Part shown: positions 25,867-37,454 of the stretch, piece after piece
Layout of the letters: each line of letters opens with the position of its first letter
How positions within the stretch are numbered: the stretch's first letter is position 1
From: Pristionchus mayeri
Taxonomy: Eukaryota; Nematoda; Chromadorea; Rhabditida; Neodiplogasteridae
DNA: 64,000 nucleotides
Assembly: GCA_036245805.1 (NCBI GenBank)
Contig: BTRK01000003.1
Coordinates: 18,082,464 to 18,146,463 of the forward strand
Direction of reading: 5' to 3'
The notes under the pieces: generated by a model
What the model saw: the letters and a program-made list of their open reading frames with translations, nothing else
The model's database searches: none
Told to the model about the DNA's origin: nothing
Position numbers and translations under genes: made by a program

Positions 25867-26660
25867 TGTGGATCGTCCTGTTAGAAAATTACTCAATGCC
25901 AATGTATTTTTATAGTCACATCGAAATTATTGCATGCCGGTCATAGTCGTTATCTAGAATGATTAGAGAGATGGAAAAATGAGGTTGGAAACACTGCAAA
26001 TATGAATGTGCTTATCGTATTCGACAGAAATCGGAAAGGATTACCGTCTAGTGTACAAGAAGTTTAAGAAAAAGGTAATTGCCATAAGTCACTTGGATTG
26101 TCCAAACCAGATCTTAATTTTTATTTCGATCGGTCTCTAAGGGCTCTTCCTCATTCAACGTCGTCAGATCAACTCGTCAATCACTTCTTTCTCCGTTTTT
26201 CTCAAGGTTCGTCGGGGACATGAAAGGCACTTTCAAGTCGCACATTTCCAATACACTTTAGCGCTTATCAAATCCCATTTTCTGTAATTAAAAAAAAATT
26301 GTTCAGTGTCTCATCACAATCTGACACTACTCCGCGAGTAAATTACACATCGCTCCTCTCAATAGTGCTTCTTTCGCGTGCTAATAATCTGGTCGGGCCA
26401 GTGCCGACTCTCCTCGATTCCCATGCTCTATCGTAGGTCAGACAGAGCGAGAGAGCGTGCGAACTGAAGAGAGCAGCCAGGCACTACTCTGGGCGTCAAT
26501 GGGGGACTGCTTTTTGCCCTGAGGCGATGACAGGATGTCGATGCTCTGTGCGGGGAGAGAGGCACTCTCTTCATAATGCACGCTCTCTCGTCGGCCAGAG
26601 AATGGGGACAGAGTGTGGGGAACGAGGAGAGTGCCCTAGTCTTCGGCCCGCGCCAGTCAC
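25867..26660. other. Intergenic upstream of SXP/RAL-2-like gene
   Basis: No exon recognised. It contains two copies, in opposite orientation, of a dispersed GA/CT-rich short motif (26436-26473 and 26565-26600) close to the promoter of the downstream gene. The rest is AT-rich unique sequence. Confidence 0.5.
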
Positions 26661-26661
26661 C

Positions 26662-26669
26662 TATTTAAA
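26662..26669 (+). promoter_or_regulatory. TATA-like box
   Basis: TATTTAAA lies about 140 bases upstream of the first coding exon, preceded by a GC-rich segment (GGCCCGCGCCAGTCACC). It is the best core-promoter candidate here. Transcription would begin around 26690-26700, and the outron would be removed by trans-splicing at 26809. Confidence 0.5.
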
Positions 26670-26782
26670 CCCACTCCTCATTGGTCATAACATCAGCAGA
26701 ACAATTGCACCTCAGCAATCTTTGAACTCTTTTGATTAGTGTACATTTCGTTCTTTTCTGTCGTATTTCGTATAGATCATGG

Positions 26783-26810
26783 TTGATCTTTGATCTTTGA
26801 TCTTTCCAGA
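26783..26810 (+). promoter_or_regulatory. Probable spliced-leader acceptor
   Basis: Three tandem copies of TGATCTT lead into TTTCCAG, one base before ATG at 26811. With a promoter candidate upstream and no good intron donor between, this fits a nematode trans-splice site giving a 1-nt 5' UTR after the leader. The same TGATCTTTGATCTTT tract precedes cis acceptors elsewhere in the window. Confidence 0.6.
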
Positions 26811-29518
26811 ATGCAGCATTCCCTCATCTCCCTTCTGCTCGTCGGTGCAGCAGCTGCAGCCATCGCAGCAGCCCAGGAGGTACCGTACCCTTTAGGTGTT
26901 GACCTACCATTGATTGGCAAACATTCACTTTCATTATTCTTAATATTAATTGGTCCAATAGAAATTGTGTTTCACTAGTGCTAGGAAAGCATTGAAGAGA
27001 GTTCTTCTGCGATATGTCGCATGTCAGCATACAAAAATGAAAAATTTGAACCCCAATGACTGCTTTATCTTACCATTCCACAGTCTACCGTATCCCTACC
27101 GTACTCTACCTTCAGAAGCCCGACGGTCCTCCCTGCGGCCTTCCTCCCTTCGTTGATGTGCTGCCTGCCAAGCAGTCCAAGGAGCTCAGAGAGGTACGGT
27201 CGTTCAGATCTCGATCGATCATTGCCGTGTGTCGAGATTACTGTAGCCGATTTTTCAGACGTGGAAGGAGTGGAAGGAGGGCGGCGAGTGCGCGAAGGAG
27301 CAAGCTGCGACCCATGCCATCCTCGCCACCCTCACTCCCGAGGAGCACCGAGCGGTCTTCGGAGGAGGTGCGGTAGCTCCTAGTGTTGCCAGTGAAATTA
27401 CCTAGGCGACGCTTCCGATCTCGCAGAGTGTCTTCTGCAATAAGCTACAAAAGAAGTGGTATGCAGGGTGCAGTCACCTGAACGACTTTTAATAATTATC
27501 GCGCTTTCATCGAGCATGTGCAGTGGATTAGAGTGATGTGGAGGATTTCCATCGCACGATTAAGCACGTGGAGCTGTAGTCTGGCCCTCTCCACCACACT
27601 CGATCTCTAGTGGACGGTTATGAGTAGCCGTCCTACTGGTTTCCCTCCCTCCTCCTTCCCTCTCTCCTCTTTCCTCCATTTGCACTTTCACTGGTGGAAA
27701 GTTGAATGGAAACTGCCTTGAGTCGTTAGTTTGCACACTTCGGCATTTCCTCCACTTATCCAGTAAGAAATGTTCACCTGCTTTCCAACAGTCGCGGATT
27801 TGGAGGGTGAATTTGATTTTCAAACTTTCAAAAAATATAAATTTTAAGTTTCAGACGATGTCGAAATCGCGCCACTCTTCATCCAGAAGATGACTGACGA
27901 GGTAATAACATTTTTAAATTTAAAGGAGGAGTAAATGCAAACGCGCTCCCGGTTGGAATATGTTTCACCTAGGGACGCGCTCTCTTCAAGTCGCGTGTTA
28001 TCTCGCCCCGTCCCTGAGCTTTCCCTGATATGACTCCCAGCCAACTAGCTATAACTCTGTTTGGAATGGAGATATCAATGTGAAAATTTCGGAGCTTCTT
28101 ATCGTTGTGGAGCTCTAGGCAGTGCATATGATAGCCACAAAAACTGATTTTTGAGTTTACTCCTCCTTTAAACTTATTTTCGAAAATGTCGTTCTTCACA
28201 TGATGATGTGCCTGTAATATCCGAACGTATACAAAGAGTAGTGCCATCTTTGAGAATTTCCAATTATTGCTTTTGAAAAGAGCCTAGGCCAGTAACTTTA
28301 ATGATAAAAAAATCGATAATCTCCCAATCTTTGAGGAGCGCAAGGCCTTCGACGGCGTCTTCTGGAACCCGAACCTCGAAGATGCCGACAAGCAGGCCAA
28401 GGTGAGCAATATTTTCATTAATTTATTTAGATTTTTAAATAATGTTGTAATCTGTAAACAGGCTTCGTCGCTTTTAATGATATTTCGCTCTGCAACGAGT
28501 TTGTGAAATACTTTGGTAGCTTCAAAATGAGTTTCACATGTCGTACTTCGACTGAGCCCGAATTATTTTTCAATCATCCTTGGTCATACTTTTCCGAACA
28601 AAACTAATAACCTAAATTTTACCATTAGCGTCGTTAATGGCCAAAAATCGAGATATCCGATCGGATCTGCTCGAATAATGCAAATGCAGTCTTAGATTCT
28701 CTTCTATCCCCTGGATAGGTTTCCCAGTGGAATTTCTCACTGGGCAGGTGCAAGGAATCCACTAGTTATGGCCTCGCGAGAAGTGGCCCCCTTCCTTCTG
28801 TGTGCTAAGGAAGATTGTCCAATATTGAGAAAAATCACTAGTAGGGTTCACTTATTGGAAAATTTTCTCGCCATATCGGATATGTTTCAGTGGCCTTATA
28901 TCGGCGACGAGCGTTTGTTTATTTAGCACATCTGAAACGTATCCTAACAATCAACTCAAATTTTCCAATAAGAGAGCCCTAATCACTACTTTTACCAGAC
29001 TCTTCTTCTTGCAGATCAACAAGATCGCCGAATCATTCAAGGACGCCGCCCAGATCGCAGACTTCAAGAAGTGGAAGGCAGAGCAGGAAGCTGCCAAGGT
29101 TAATTAGTCACGGCTAATTAGTGTAATTAATTACTTTCTACTCTTCCTGTTTTGATCGCTTTATATCCCTATCCATCAAAGAGCAAAAAGTGGTGACTCC
29201 AAGGCACTTTTTCGAAGATTTCGATCGTCACTTAATCACTTTCAAAATCCAATGATTCTCAAAATGCGAATTTAATTCATTCCTCTGCAGAAGGCTTACG
29301 AGGATCGCGTCGCCAAGCTGTCGCCCGCCGTCAAGACCCAGTACGAAAAGCTCATTTCGGTGAGACTCCGCCCCTTTCCCGACCCTTCCCGCCCGTTGAC
29401 TCCGCCCCGTTTCCTTCAATCGCTCCTTTCCTCTTTCCAGCTCCGTCGTGAGGCCGAGAAGATCCGCTACAACCTGAGCCCCGAGGCGAGAGAGGAGCTG
29501 GGAGATCTGATCAGATAA
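26811..29518 (+). CDS. Secreted SXP/RAL-2 (DUF148)-like protein
   Basis: Eight exons in phase: 26811-26879, 27116-27193, 27259-27367, 27855-27901, 28336-28401, 29015-29098, 29291-29359, 29441-29518, giving 199 residues. Residues 1-22 are a signal peptide (LISLLLVGAAAAAIAAAQ). The mature part has CGLPPFVDVLPAKQSKELRE, a WKEWKEGG segment, TLTPEEHRAVFGG, then charged helical segments ending LSPEAREELGDLIR. Repeated LxPEx motifs between amphipathic helices and the PPF start are as I recall for DUF148 secreted proteins, which are nematode-specific and of unclear function, some immunogenic. Only two cysteines follow the signal peptide. The exon 5 acceptor is TTTGAG rather than CAG. The family call needs a profile search; the gene model itself is strong. 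Confidence 0.75.
27920..28171. mobile_element. TTAA-flanked MITE, family 1, copy A
   Basis: TTAA-AGGAGGAGTAAA at the left and TTTACTCCTCCT-TTAA at the right form perfect 12-bp terminal inverted repeats with TTAA duplications, as expected of piggyBac-type insertions. It lies in intron 4 of the SXP/RAL-2-like gene. The interior shares GGAATGGAGATATCAATGTG and CTAGGCAGTGCATATGA with the copy at 36708-36883. No coding capacity. Confidence 0.88.
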
Positions 29519-29584
29519 ACAATGCACCGTAATCAAAGGGAGATACAGTAATCGGTTTATGATCACGAACTGATTGTATTTGTG

Positions 29585-29590
29585 AATAAA
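29585..29590 (+). terminator. Polyadenylation signal
   Basis: AATAAA 67 bases after the stop codon of the SXP/RAL-2-like gene, a usual distance for a short nematode 3' UTR. Confidence 0.75.
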
Positions 29591-30540
29591 GTCTAGTCAT
29601 TGCATATGCGAACGATGTTCTCAATCTGAAAGATGCTCTTGAGTGACACAGAAAAGATAATCTTTATGCCGAATATTCTCGTCTTCAATCTCAGCGCCTT
29701 GAGAGGATTATGTGAGGAATTTTTTAGGGTTGCCGTGTGATCGATAGGAAAGGCTCTTCGTTTTCTCAAGCTGATGTTATTCCCGGATGCTCACCCTTCA
29801 TTTGTCCCTCTTACCTCTGTGAAAGCAGAAGGGTTGAAAGGGCTGGCTTTCTGTTCCTGGTGACTCAAGCAGTTTCAGGCGATAAAAGCTGCTCTGATAA
29901 GAAGAACCAAGCAGTTGTCCGACATTCCGTTGGCATTACTCAAGGCGCGCTTTTTGCGAACCTCTTTCCACTACGCACGGCTAGCTTTCATTTTTATAGA
30001 TTGTTCTTTTCGAAAAGCAAGGGAACAAGCAGTAATCAACTCGTTCTCCTCAAAAACTATGAATCTCTTCTGAAACTCATCCCATCACTATGTTATCGTC
30101 CCATCTTGTGATTCTGATTCCTCCCTCCCCCTATTTGACCTATCATCGGACAATGGCCCTAAGTTGTGTACCAATCGCATTTTTTTTGTGTTGTTACCAA
30201 TGCCCCTTTCGGTCTCTCTCACATCACACTCTCTCACCTCCCTCTCCCTCTCCGCACTCTCTCCCTTCACCACACTCTCTCGCCCTCTTTATCTAGTTCT
30301 CTTCCCACCTCTTCATGGTGATATCACAGAGTATTATCAGTATACAGGCATCACCTGGTATCTCTAGCTGTTGCCAGTCTCTTTGTTGTAAAACCGCGCG
30401 TTTTCGCGATATCGATCGATATTCACTCATTTGTCGTTTTCAAAAGTACCCTGCGATTCCGATAGAGATTCCTATAGTAAGCGTCGAATACAGTATCCGT
30501 ATCGATTGATTCTGAAGTCTACAGTATTCTTACAGTACCC
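29591..30540. other. Intergenic between two small genes
   Basis: Contains a 124-codon open frame (29737-30111) with no family resemblance or flanking splice signals, and pyrimidine-rich CTCTCTC tracts at 30200-30300. It presumably holds the promoter of the RING-like gene. Nothing else is supported. Confidence 0.45.
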
Positions 30541-31506
30541 ATGGCGGACGCAGCTGATCCTCCGGCCAAGTGCAGCAAGTGCGAGAAGAGAAAAGGTGAG
30601 GATGATAATATTTTTATGTTGAACGGGACAAAGATCAATTATCAGATTCAATAGCAAGTTTCGAGAACAAGTGAGAGCAATGAAACATATTGCCAATCAT
30701 TGATGGTGATGATTCATAGAATAGTGGAAAATCTGGAAAAAATACTGAAACTCATTTCGCGAAGTTTAGGGATTCGCCTTTGCTCCATAATTCAAATCCG
30801 AGCTGATTTAGTGCATGATTTTGCAGTATGGATAAATAAATTTTGCTTGATTGCACGTCAAATCAAGAAGTCATGTTGACAGGGTTAACAAAGATCAAAG
30901 ATCAACTTCAGCCAAGTACACGTTCAAAACCTGTTCCCACCCGATGTGCGACGAATGCTTCCATGGACAGCCGAAGGAGACCTGCGGCATGTACCTCATG
31001 TCAGTTGATCGTTCATATTTGATCAAAAAGAGTGTGATGTGTGATCTATCAGCTACAACTGTGATTCCGGATTATGATAGCCAATATGGGATAGCCAAAG
31101 TACGGGACTACTGATGATAGAGCAAGAATATAAAATGTGTCGTTATTGTTCCCAGCAGCCTCTGAAGACAACATTGTCTCACACTTCTCGCTCCTTTCAT
31201 GTTATGGATGAAACATTTTTTGAATCAAAAGAAAATCTGAGCGGTTGGTGTGGACGAAACCATGTAGATTTTCATGGTGGACTATTCGATAGGGACTGAC
31301 TAATCAGTGCCTAGCCTCAACTCCGACCCAATACCCGGTCCAGTACTCCTCGAAATTTTCTAGAGGATGATCCGTTTCGAGATGGCATTTAATTGAGTTA
31401 GAAATCAATACAACCACCAATAATTACAGTGTCTCCTGTCACTGCGGGACCTCGGAATCGTTCAAGAAGCCGCCAAAGGTTTTCAAATTCAACAACAACG
31501 ATTGAA
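30541..31506 (+). CDS. Small RING-like cysteine-rich protein
   Basis: Three exons: 30541-30595, 30912-30999 (or ending 30990; both donors keep the frame) and 31431-31506, giving 72 or 69 residues. It begins MADAADPPAKCSKCEKRK. The spacing C-x2-C-x11-C-x-H-x2-C-x2-C (CSKCEKRK..., then CSHPMCDEC) fits the first six ligands of a RING-type zinc finger. A later cysteine and CHC could supply the last pair, though not with canonical C-x2-C. The protein ends KVFKFNNND with no other domain. A ubiquitin-ligase or scaffold role would be inference only. The exon 2 acceptor is preceded by AAGATCAAAGATCAACTTCAG, the reverse complement of the GATCTTTGATC motif. Confidence 0.65.
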
Positions 31507-34500
31507 TACTCCTAATCTCCCATGCTATCGATTGACCATTCCTCCTCATGTCCCCTACTTTCTCCTTCTCTGTAGCTGCAGAGAGAGCTCGCGAATTAGA
31601 GAGATCGCCTTTATTGCCCCATCACATCACTCATTTATTGCCCTCCCTCGTTATCTGAACGTTTTCGTGATCAGGGACATTTTGCAATCGAGCATAGCCC
31701 TCGCTCAGTTCAACCTATTGTCAGGACAGAATTCATGTGGTGTAGTGTATTTGGAACTCGCAGAAAAACAAAATAACTTATTCTTCCTATGTTTACATGC
31801 CGACCCTTTACTGCCATTTTCAAATACACCACTCGTTTCTTTCCACACTCCATATATTAATTACTGGTTACACAATCACAAATTCCATGAGAGCATATCT
31901 CCGGTGATAAAAAATGACACCTTCGACTTGCGTGCATGATTATGAAGTTCACACAATGTGAACTACAAACTCCCGAGAAAAAAGGAATTGTGAGATAAGC
32001 AGACAGCTCAAAGTACGGCTCCTCATCTCACAACCCCAGTGATGCAAGAAATCTCATTATAGAACTGCCTACTAGGACCCACATTGTCTTGCATGAAATT
32101 TAGTTGAAAAGTTCAGAAAAATACAGATTGCGAAATCATAACAAAAGGTACCTCTACAAAGTAAAGCTGCTCTGCTCCCGAAAATATGCGGAGATTCCGT
32201 TCTCTCTCCCATATTTCAGCTGTTTCTATCAGCGCTTTACACTCCTCTCCTCTCGCTCTCTGATGTGTATACACATGCAAGAGAGAGGTCTGCCAATATT
32301 GCGTTCCCTCACTTTCATAAGACCTGCACGATTTTTGACCCGAACCAGGGTAGCGAGCGTGCAGTGTTTGCTACTTACTGTTCATCGTTGAAGAGCCTGC
32401 TCGTTACCTTGTGTAGACGTCGTTATTATTTAGTAGAATTAATGAAATGACACTTTTTCATTGACTTTACTTTGAATAGGGTAATTTTAAGTGGACATTT
32501 TCACTGATTTCATTACTTCCCATCATGCGGATCTTTTTCACCAGCGAGTTCATTTCGTGGCTCATCTCAATAGAAGTTGCGGTAGGTGACAATATTGCAA
32601 AGCTTGACTCTCTTCCATAAATATTTTTTTCAATGTAATTTTTTTTCCAACTGTTGCGGCGAGCCTATTAATTTCATCAATAACATCCAATTTAAACGAT
32701 ACTATTGAAACATTTTTGATTCAGTCAAGACAAATTTTCTCAGTAAAATACTTCGCTTATGTTTTTCCTATATTTGCTCTTTCTCCTATCACTCCTTCAC
32801 TTCACGGGTCCACTTCCCAACAACTCTCTTTATACTGCGCACTTTCTTGTTGGTCAGACCAGGGATAGATTACGTATCATGAAGAGGCTCAGTTCTCGCG
32901 AAGTCTTATCCCTCTTCCATTCCCTGGTCTCCTCGAGTTTCATTGTCCGTCTCCGCTTCCTTCCCTTCACTCCGACTCAATTCACTTGTTGTGCCGTGCA
33001 TCTCGGCCCTAGTTGTCCTCCCCCCGCAACAATCTGATTTCGGAGGCCCGGCCTTTCTACTCATCTTTCTCTCTCCCTTACTCTCCTCGTTCTACACTCT
33101 CTCTCGCTCGTCTGAGAGGGAAGAGAGGATGGGAGGAGAGAGCTCCTCTTAGAGCACCTCCCTTCCCCTTCTCTGCCACCCAATTTCAGCCCCGCAGGTT
33201 TGGGAAACGCGCCTGCGCGCGCTTGGCTATTCCAGAATTTGTTGTCTTGCTTCCACTTATTCCTTCACTTTTCACGTCAAATCTATTCCTGTATTTGAAT
33301 GATGAAAAGATATTGCATTCACATTGGGAAACTGTTGCGTAATTAGCCCAAGATCAAAACGAAATCCGCCACTTCGGACAACGTGATTGATCACTTTTTT
33401 TTACTCACTAGGATGGCAAATTCAACTACATTTTCGTATACACTACGTTAATGTATCTCTTGATTCCCGTGCAGCTGAACTCGTAGTTTCGATGCGGAGT
33501 TGTCCTTTTCCGAAAGCACATTCTAGTTTTTTTTCTAATTTTAGCCAGTTGACAACAGCCGCTGATTCCTGCTCAAATCTTCCCGAGATATGGGCGATTC
33601 ACGAGGCCATCATCCCCTGCTCTTCTCATGAAATGAGATGGGAAGTGTGAAGTGCGAAGAGCAGAGGGAGTGGGAGAATGAACGAACAAAGCATTTACGG
33701 CTCCCTCCCTCTCCTCTTCTGCTCTGTTCGTCGTCGCACTGAAGTCATCCCGCTTTTTCTTTCTTCCCTGGCTTCGAAATCACTCTACGAACAGCCGCAT
33801 CCTTTCCCTTTTCGAAAGATCAAAGATCAACTTTGGCTAAGCGCCTTTCCGAATATGCAGTCGCCCAGTTTCCGAATTTCCTGCATCTACGCGTCTAATG
33901 AACTCCATTTTTCACTCAACTCGATTTATCTCTCACCCTTTCGAGGAGGCGTTCATTTCGATGGGAAAAAGGAGAAGAAGCTGGAAAAGGAGGAGGGCGA
34001 AAAGTGGCCCTCCCCTACCCCATCTTCCCAAATGGGCCGGAGGGGCAAATTTAGTAGTTGAAACCCACCGGCGTATGAGGAAATGAATGAGCGTGTGATG
34101 ACAGGTCCTCAGACTCAAACGTGACGCCTCGGGCCATTTTAAGTGCAAAAATTTGAATATTACTCCTCCTCCCATCTGCTTCTTCTCTCACTCTACTCAT
34201 TGGGTACTCATGCGAATCATTTATTTTTTCCCCGCTATAATTGATGAATTCTGCCTGAAGTTTGCTCCGTTGAATAGACCGAAACTCACAAACTTTCCCT
34301 GCTCTCTAACTGGGCAATTATTCATCAGGAATACGCGCGGAAAACAAACAGCATCGAAGTAGGAGGGCTTACCAGACGCGCTCCCATGATGCGATGCAGT
34401 TATGTAACCTGTTGGACACATACTCTCCTCATTTCCCACGCTCTCTAGCTGGTCAGACAGTGCGAGAGAGCACGCGGATTAAGGAGAGCCGAGAGTGAAT

Positions 34501-36090
34501 GTATTAATACCAACTCCTCATATAATCTCGCAGATTCTTCCGCTTCTCTCGTTGCGTTCCTCCTTTTCCATCTTGTTTACTAGCAGCTACCCATCTCTCC
34601 TGCCCTCCCCCACCAGACTCCCCTCTCCTCCTCCTCCTCCTCCTCTCACTTTTAGAAGCATTATCCCGAAAATGCTTGACGATATTCCATTATGGACTCA
34701 CTCACACGCGGCTCGACTCGATTTGCTGCCCCTTTGACGGGCGTATTTTCTCTCTCCACTTTGATCCTCAAGGCCTGAGTTCATCCGCGGACTAAGCCTC
34801 TCCAGCGTGTAGTAGCGTCGAAAGAACCTTGCATTTTGCATGTTCGCATGCCCTGAGGGAGAGTGTGCCAAATGAGAGTTCGTTAATGTCAACAGTGCAC
34901 TTACAGCGAGCGTCTCTTTATAATTTTCTCTAGAGCTCATACAACTATACCACGACATCTTCTTACTATATCTTCTCTCGCAACTCAATCACTCGAGAAT
35001 ATTCTCTGAACAGTCGATCTCGCTGACCAGCTCAGTTCCCAATCGGCCACTCTGTCCTGCTCTTGCGGATACTGTAATCGAATCTACTGCGCGTGGCTCG
35101 TCGCCGCCAAATTTTGCGTCGTTGGCTTCTTTCCATTCTCTGGCAGATATTGTGTGGCTGCGAGGGATATTATTTTTCGGTTGTTCTGTACGATGGAAAT
35201 CGTGTGTCTCTTTCCCTCGGCATTCGCAATGTGTTTACATTCAAATCTTCCCTCGGGGCGATGAACGGCGCTTCCTTTTTTGGTGCTTGCAAAGGATTAT
35301 TATGACTTGATGATGATATTGCGTGATTTCTTGAGTCATCTCTGGTAACATTTTACTAGTAAGTAGTCTGCTCGTCTTGGGAAAGGTGGGCACTCTGGAG
35401 TTTCCATCGGCTGAATCCGCCTAAATTGACACTATCCTAAGAATGTCCTCCCGCGATCCCAGTCTCGAAGACGGGATGTTACCTTTAGTCTGTAGGCATC
35501 TCACTGGGAAATCCACTATTCCTCTGAGATCTTCCCACTGTCATCACACTGAGAAGCCTTTACTAGAGACACGCTTATTCTTGTATCAATGGTGAATTTT
35601 TTTACACGCTCGCATGATAATGCTCATTGTTAGACTCGAAGATATGCCCTGAATAATAATATTAATATCAAGCCAATGCGAGAATCACCTGGCTACCTTA
35701 TCAAAAATTCATCTATCCCATTCCTTATTTCCGTTCCTGCCTTCATAATGAGTATTGTTCATCTTCGGTGCTCAGTTGATTATTTTCCTCCTCTTTCTGT
35801 TCTCCCATCTCAATCTGCATTTGACAACACCGCGTCCAACTTCCGTTCCGCGATTTCTATAAATCTCCTACGATTTGGGTTAGATGTTTTGACTGTGTCT
35901 CCTTGATTTCTTGCCTTGCGTATCTGCTAATAAACACATGACGTGCTCAAACCATCACATGCAAATCTGTTATTTTCTTGTATGTTTTGCTCATCACTTC
36001 TCTCTTTTCTCGAACAGCTTATTTCCATTGCTCCCTCATCGTTCATTCCCAGCCTTTACTCTTTCTCAACTCATCCCGTCTATTGACTGG

Positions 36091-36210
36091 GCCAAAAAAC
36101 CAGAAAAGTTCCATTTGCGTAAGACCAAAAAACCAGAAAAGTTCCATTTGCGTAACCAGAAAGTTCCATTTGCGTATTTGCGTATCCATATGCGTATTTG
36201 CGTATTCTCT
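36091..36210. repeat. Short tandem repeat, about 32-bp unit
   Basis: Two full units of about 32 bp containing CCAAAAAACCAGAAAAGTTC plus CATTTGCGTA, a third shortened unit, and then several TGCGTATT units. The pattern suggests stepwise slippage. It is open on both strands because of its composition, not because it codes. Confidence 0.85.
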
Positions 36211-36707
36211 GGAATATTTCTCTGGAACATATTGCGCATCGCAATTAAAATGTTCCACACGTGTTCTTTCATCTTCCTCTATCCTGAACGCATTATTTTG
36301 TGATAGATCGCTCAATGACTCTGATTTGCTTTTCTTTCAGCTATGAGGCAAGAAATACTGGAAAATTGATGATTTTGCAAAATTCGAAACTTCTCAAAAC
36401 CTCATCCTCTATTTTCCTCATTATTTTAAATTTATCAAAAAATTCAGTATCATTTTCTCGAGGACTCGATAGATCAAAATTTCACAACGAGCCGAAATCG
36501 TCACTGGCCAACATTGTCTCCGTCTAGACTTGTTGAGTTCCTTCTACTCGCTCTTTCGGGTGGGTCATCGGACACTCCAGTCCTCATTTCCACTTAATCA
36601 GTCTGGGAATCTCGGGAAATGGAGTGAGCACAGTCGCATTTAGGGATGACATCGATGTGATTCTCGTCACTATTCTTGTTCTCTCACAGATCAGCGAAAG
36701 ACCACGC

Positions 36708-36883
36708 TTAAAGGAGGACTAAAGGCAACAACTAGACAAATAGAACAATTCACGAAACTCAGATAATTCAGTTCGGAATGGAGATATCAATGTGAAAGTT
36801 TCGGAGCTTCATATCGTTGGGGAGATCTAGGCAGTGCATATGAAAGCTTCAAAAATTCAATGTTGCATTTACTCCTCCTTTAA
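36708..36883. mobile_element. TTAA-flanked MITE, family 1, copy B
   Basis: TTAA-AGGAGGACTAAA at the left and TTTACTCCTCCT-TTAA at the right, one mismatch from copy A. It is shorter than copy A (176 against 252 bp) but shares the interior block GGAATGGAGATATCAATGTG. A non-autonomous piggyBac-like element is the likely source. Confidence 0.87.
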
Positions 36884-37409
36884 TCAAGAGCCGATATTGC
36901 TAAGGCATCCCCACTCGCATTCCGACCTTTAGCGCATCTACTAGTGGTCTCGGCCCAATTGCGAGTCCGAATATGAAGAGAGAGAGGCATCCCTCTCCCC
37001 TCGCCTCTCGGTCGAAACTTATTCCCTGTTGGGACTACTGCTTGAGTATCTTCTTCTTCTTCTTGCCTGAGGGAGTGGACGAGAGATCAGGGATTATTAG
37101 GAGAGCGCAAAGAAGGAGAGAAAGGGGGAGAGAGAGGGAAGATGTTCGACGCCCCCTGCAGCTGTGTGAGAAAAGAGAAGAAGAGAGAAAGATTCGCGCA
37201 ATCTGGCTCCTGCCTCTTAGTCTTCCCTTATCGTCGAGACTGGCTCCAGAATCCAGACGACGACCCGCAGCCTTCACTGACCACTTAGGGGAAGTGCTGT
37301 GAAAGCCAACACCGCTGCTTCCCAAGTGTCTCCTGCCTGCCTCTTCCCTCTGCGTTGATTCAATTTTGATTGACCATCGGAGAGTAGGAGCGAAAGAAGG
37401 AAGAGAGGC

Positions 37410-37454
37410 ATGGAGTTTATGTACCCGGCGCCGCCAACTCCGCCTGAGGCTGAG
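37410..37454 (+). CDS. Candidate alternative first exon of unc-80
   Basis: ATG followed by 15 codons (MEFMYPAPPTPPEAE) ending at donor GAG|GTCAGT in phase 0, with purine-rich sequence upstream. The next in-phase acceptor downstream on this strand that I can connect is CTACTTGCAG|CAT at 45270, which opens unc-80 exon 2. Splicing there would give an alternative N-terminus. The link is by phase only; it could also be an unrelated small gene or a chance frame. Confidence 0.35.

Larger units (their letters stand above)
31507..37409. other. Long non-coding interval
   Basis: About 5.9 kb with no exon I can defend. There are many CT/GA-rich tracts and AT-rich stretches. Identified within it: a dispersed CT-rich motif (34451-34488), a short tandem repeat (36091-36210), a TTAA MITE (36708-36883), and reverse GATCTTTGATC motifs near 33820. 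The longest open frames are pyrimidine-rich and look like chance. The right part may be promoter for the candidate exon at 37410. Confidence 0.5.

Noticed and set aside
29737..30111. 124-codon plus-strand ORF after the SXP/RAL-2-like gene
   Set aside because: No family resemblance, no promoter or splice context, and composition like the surrounding intergenic DNA.
31502..31939. 145-codon plus-strand ORF following the RING-like gene
   Set aside because: It begins within the stop region of that gene, is rich in pyrimidine-derived L/S/F codons, and looks like 3' UTR plus chance.
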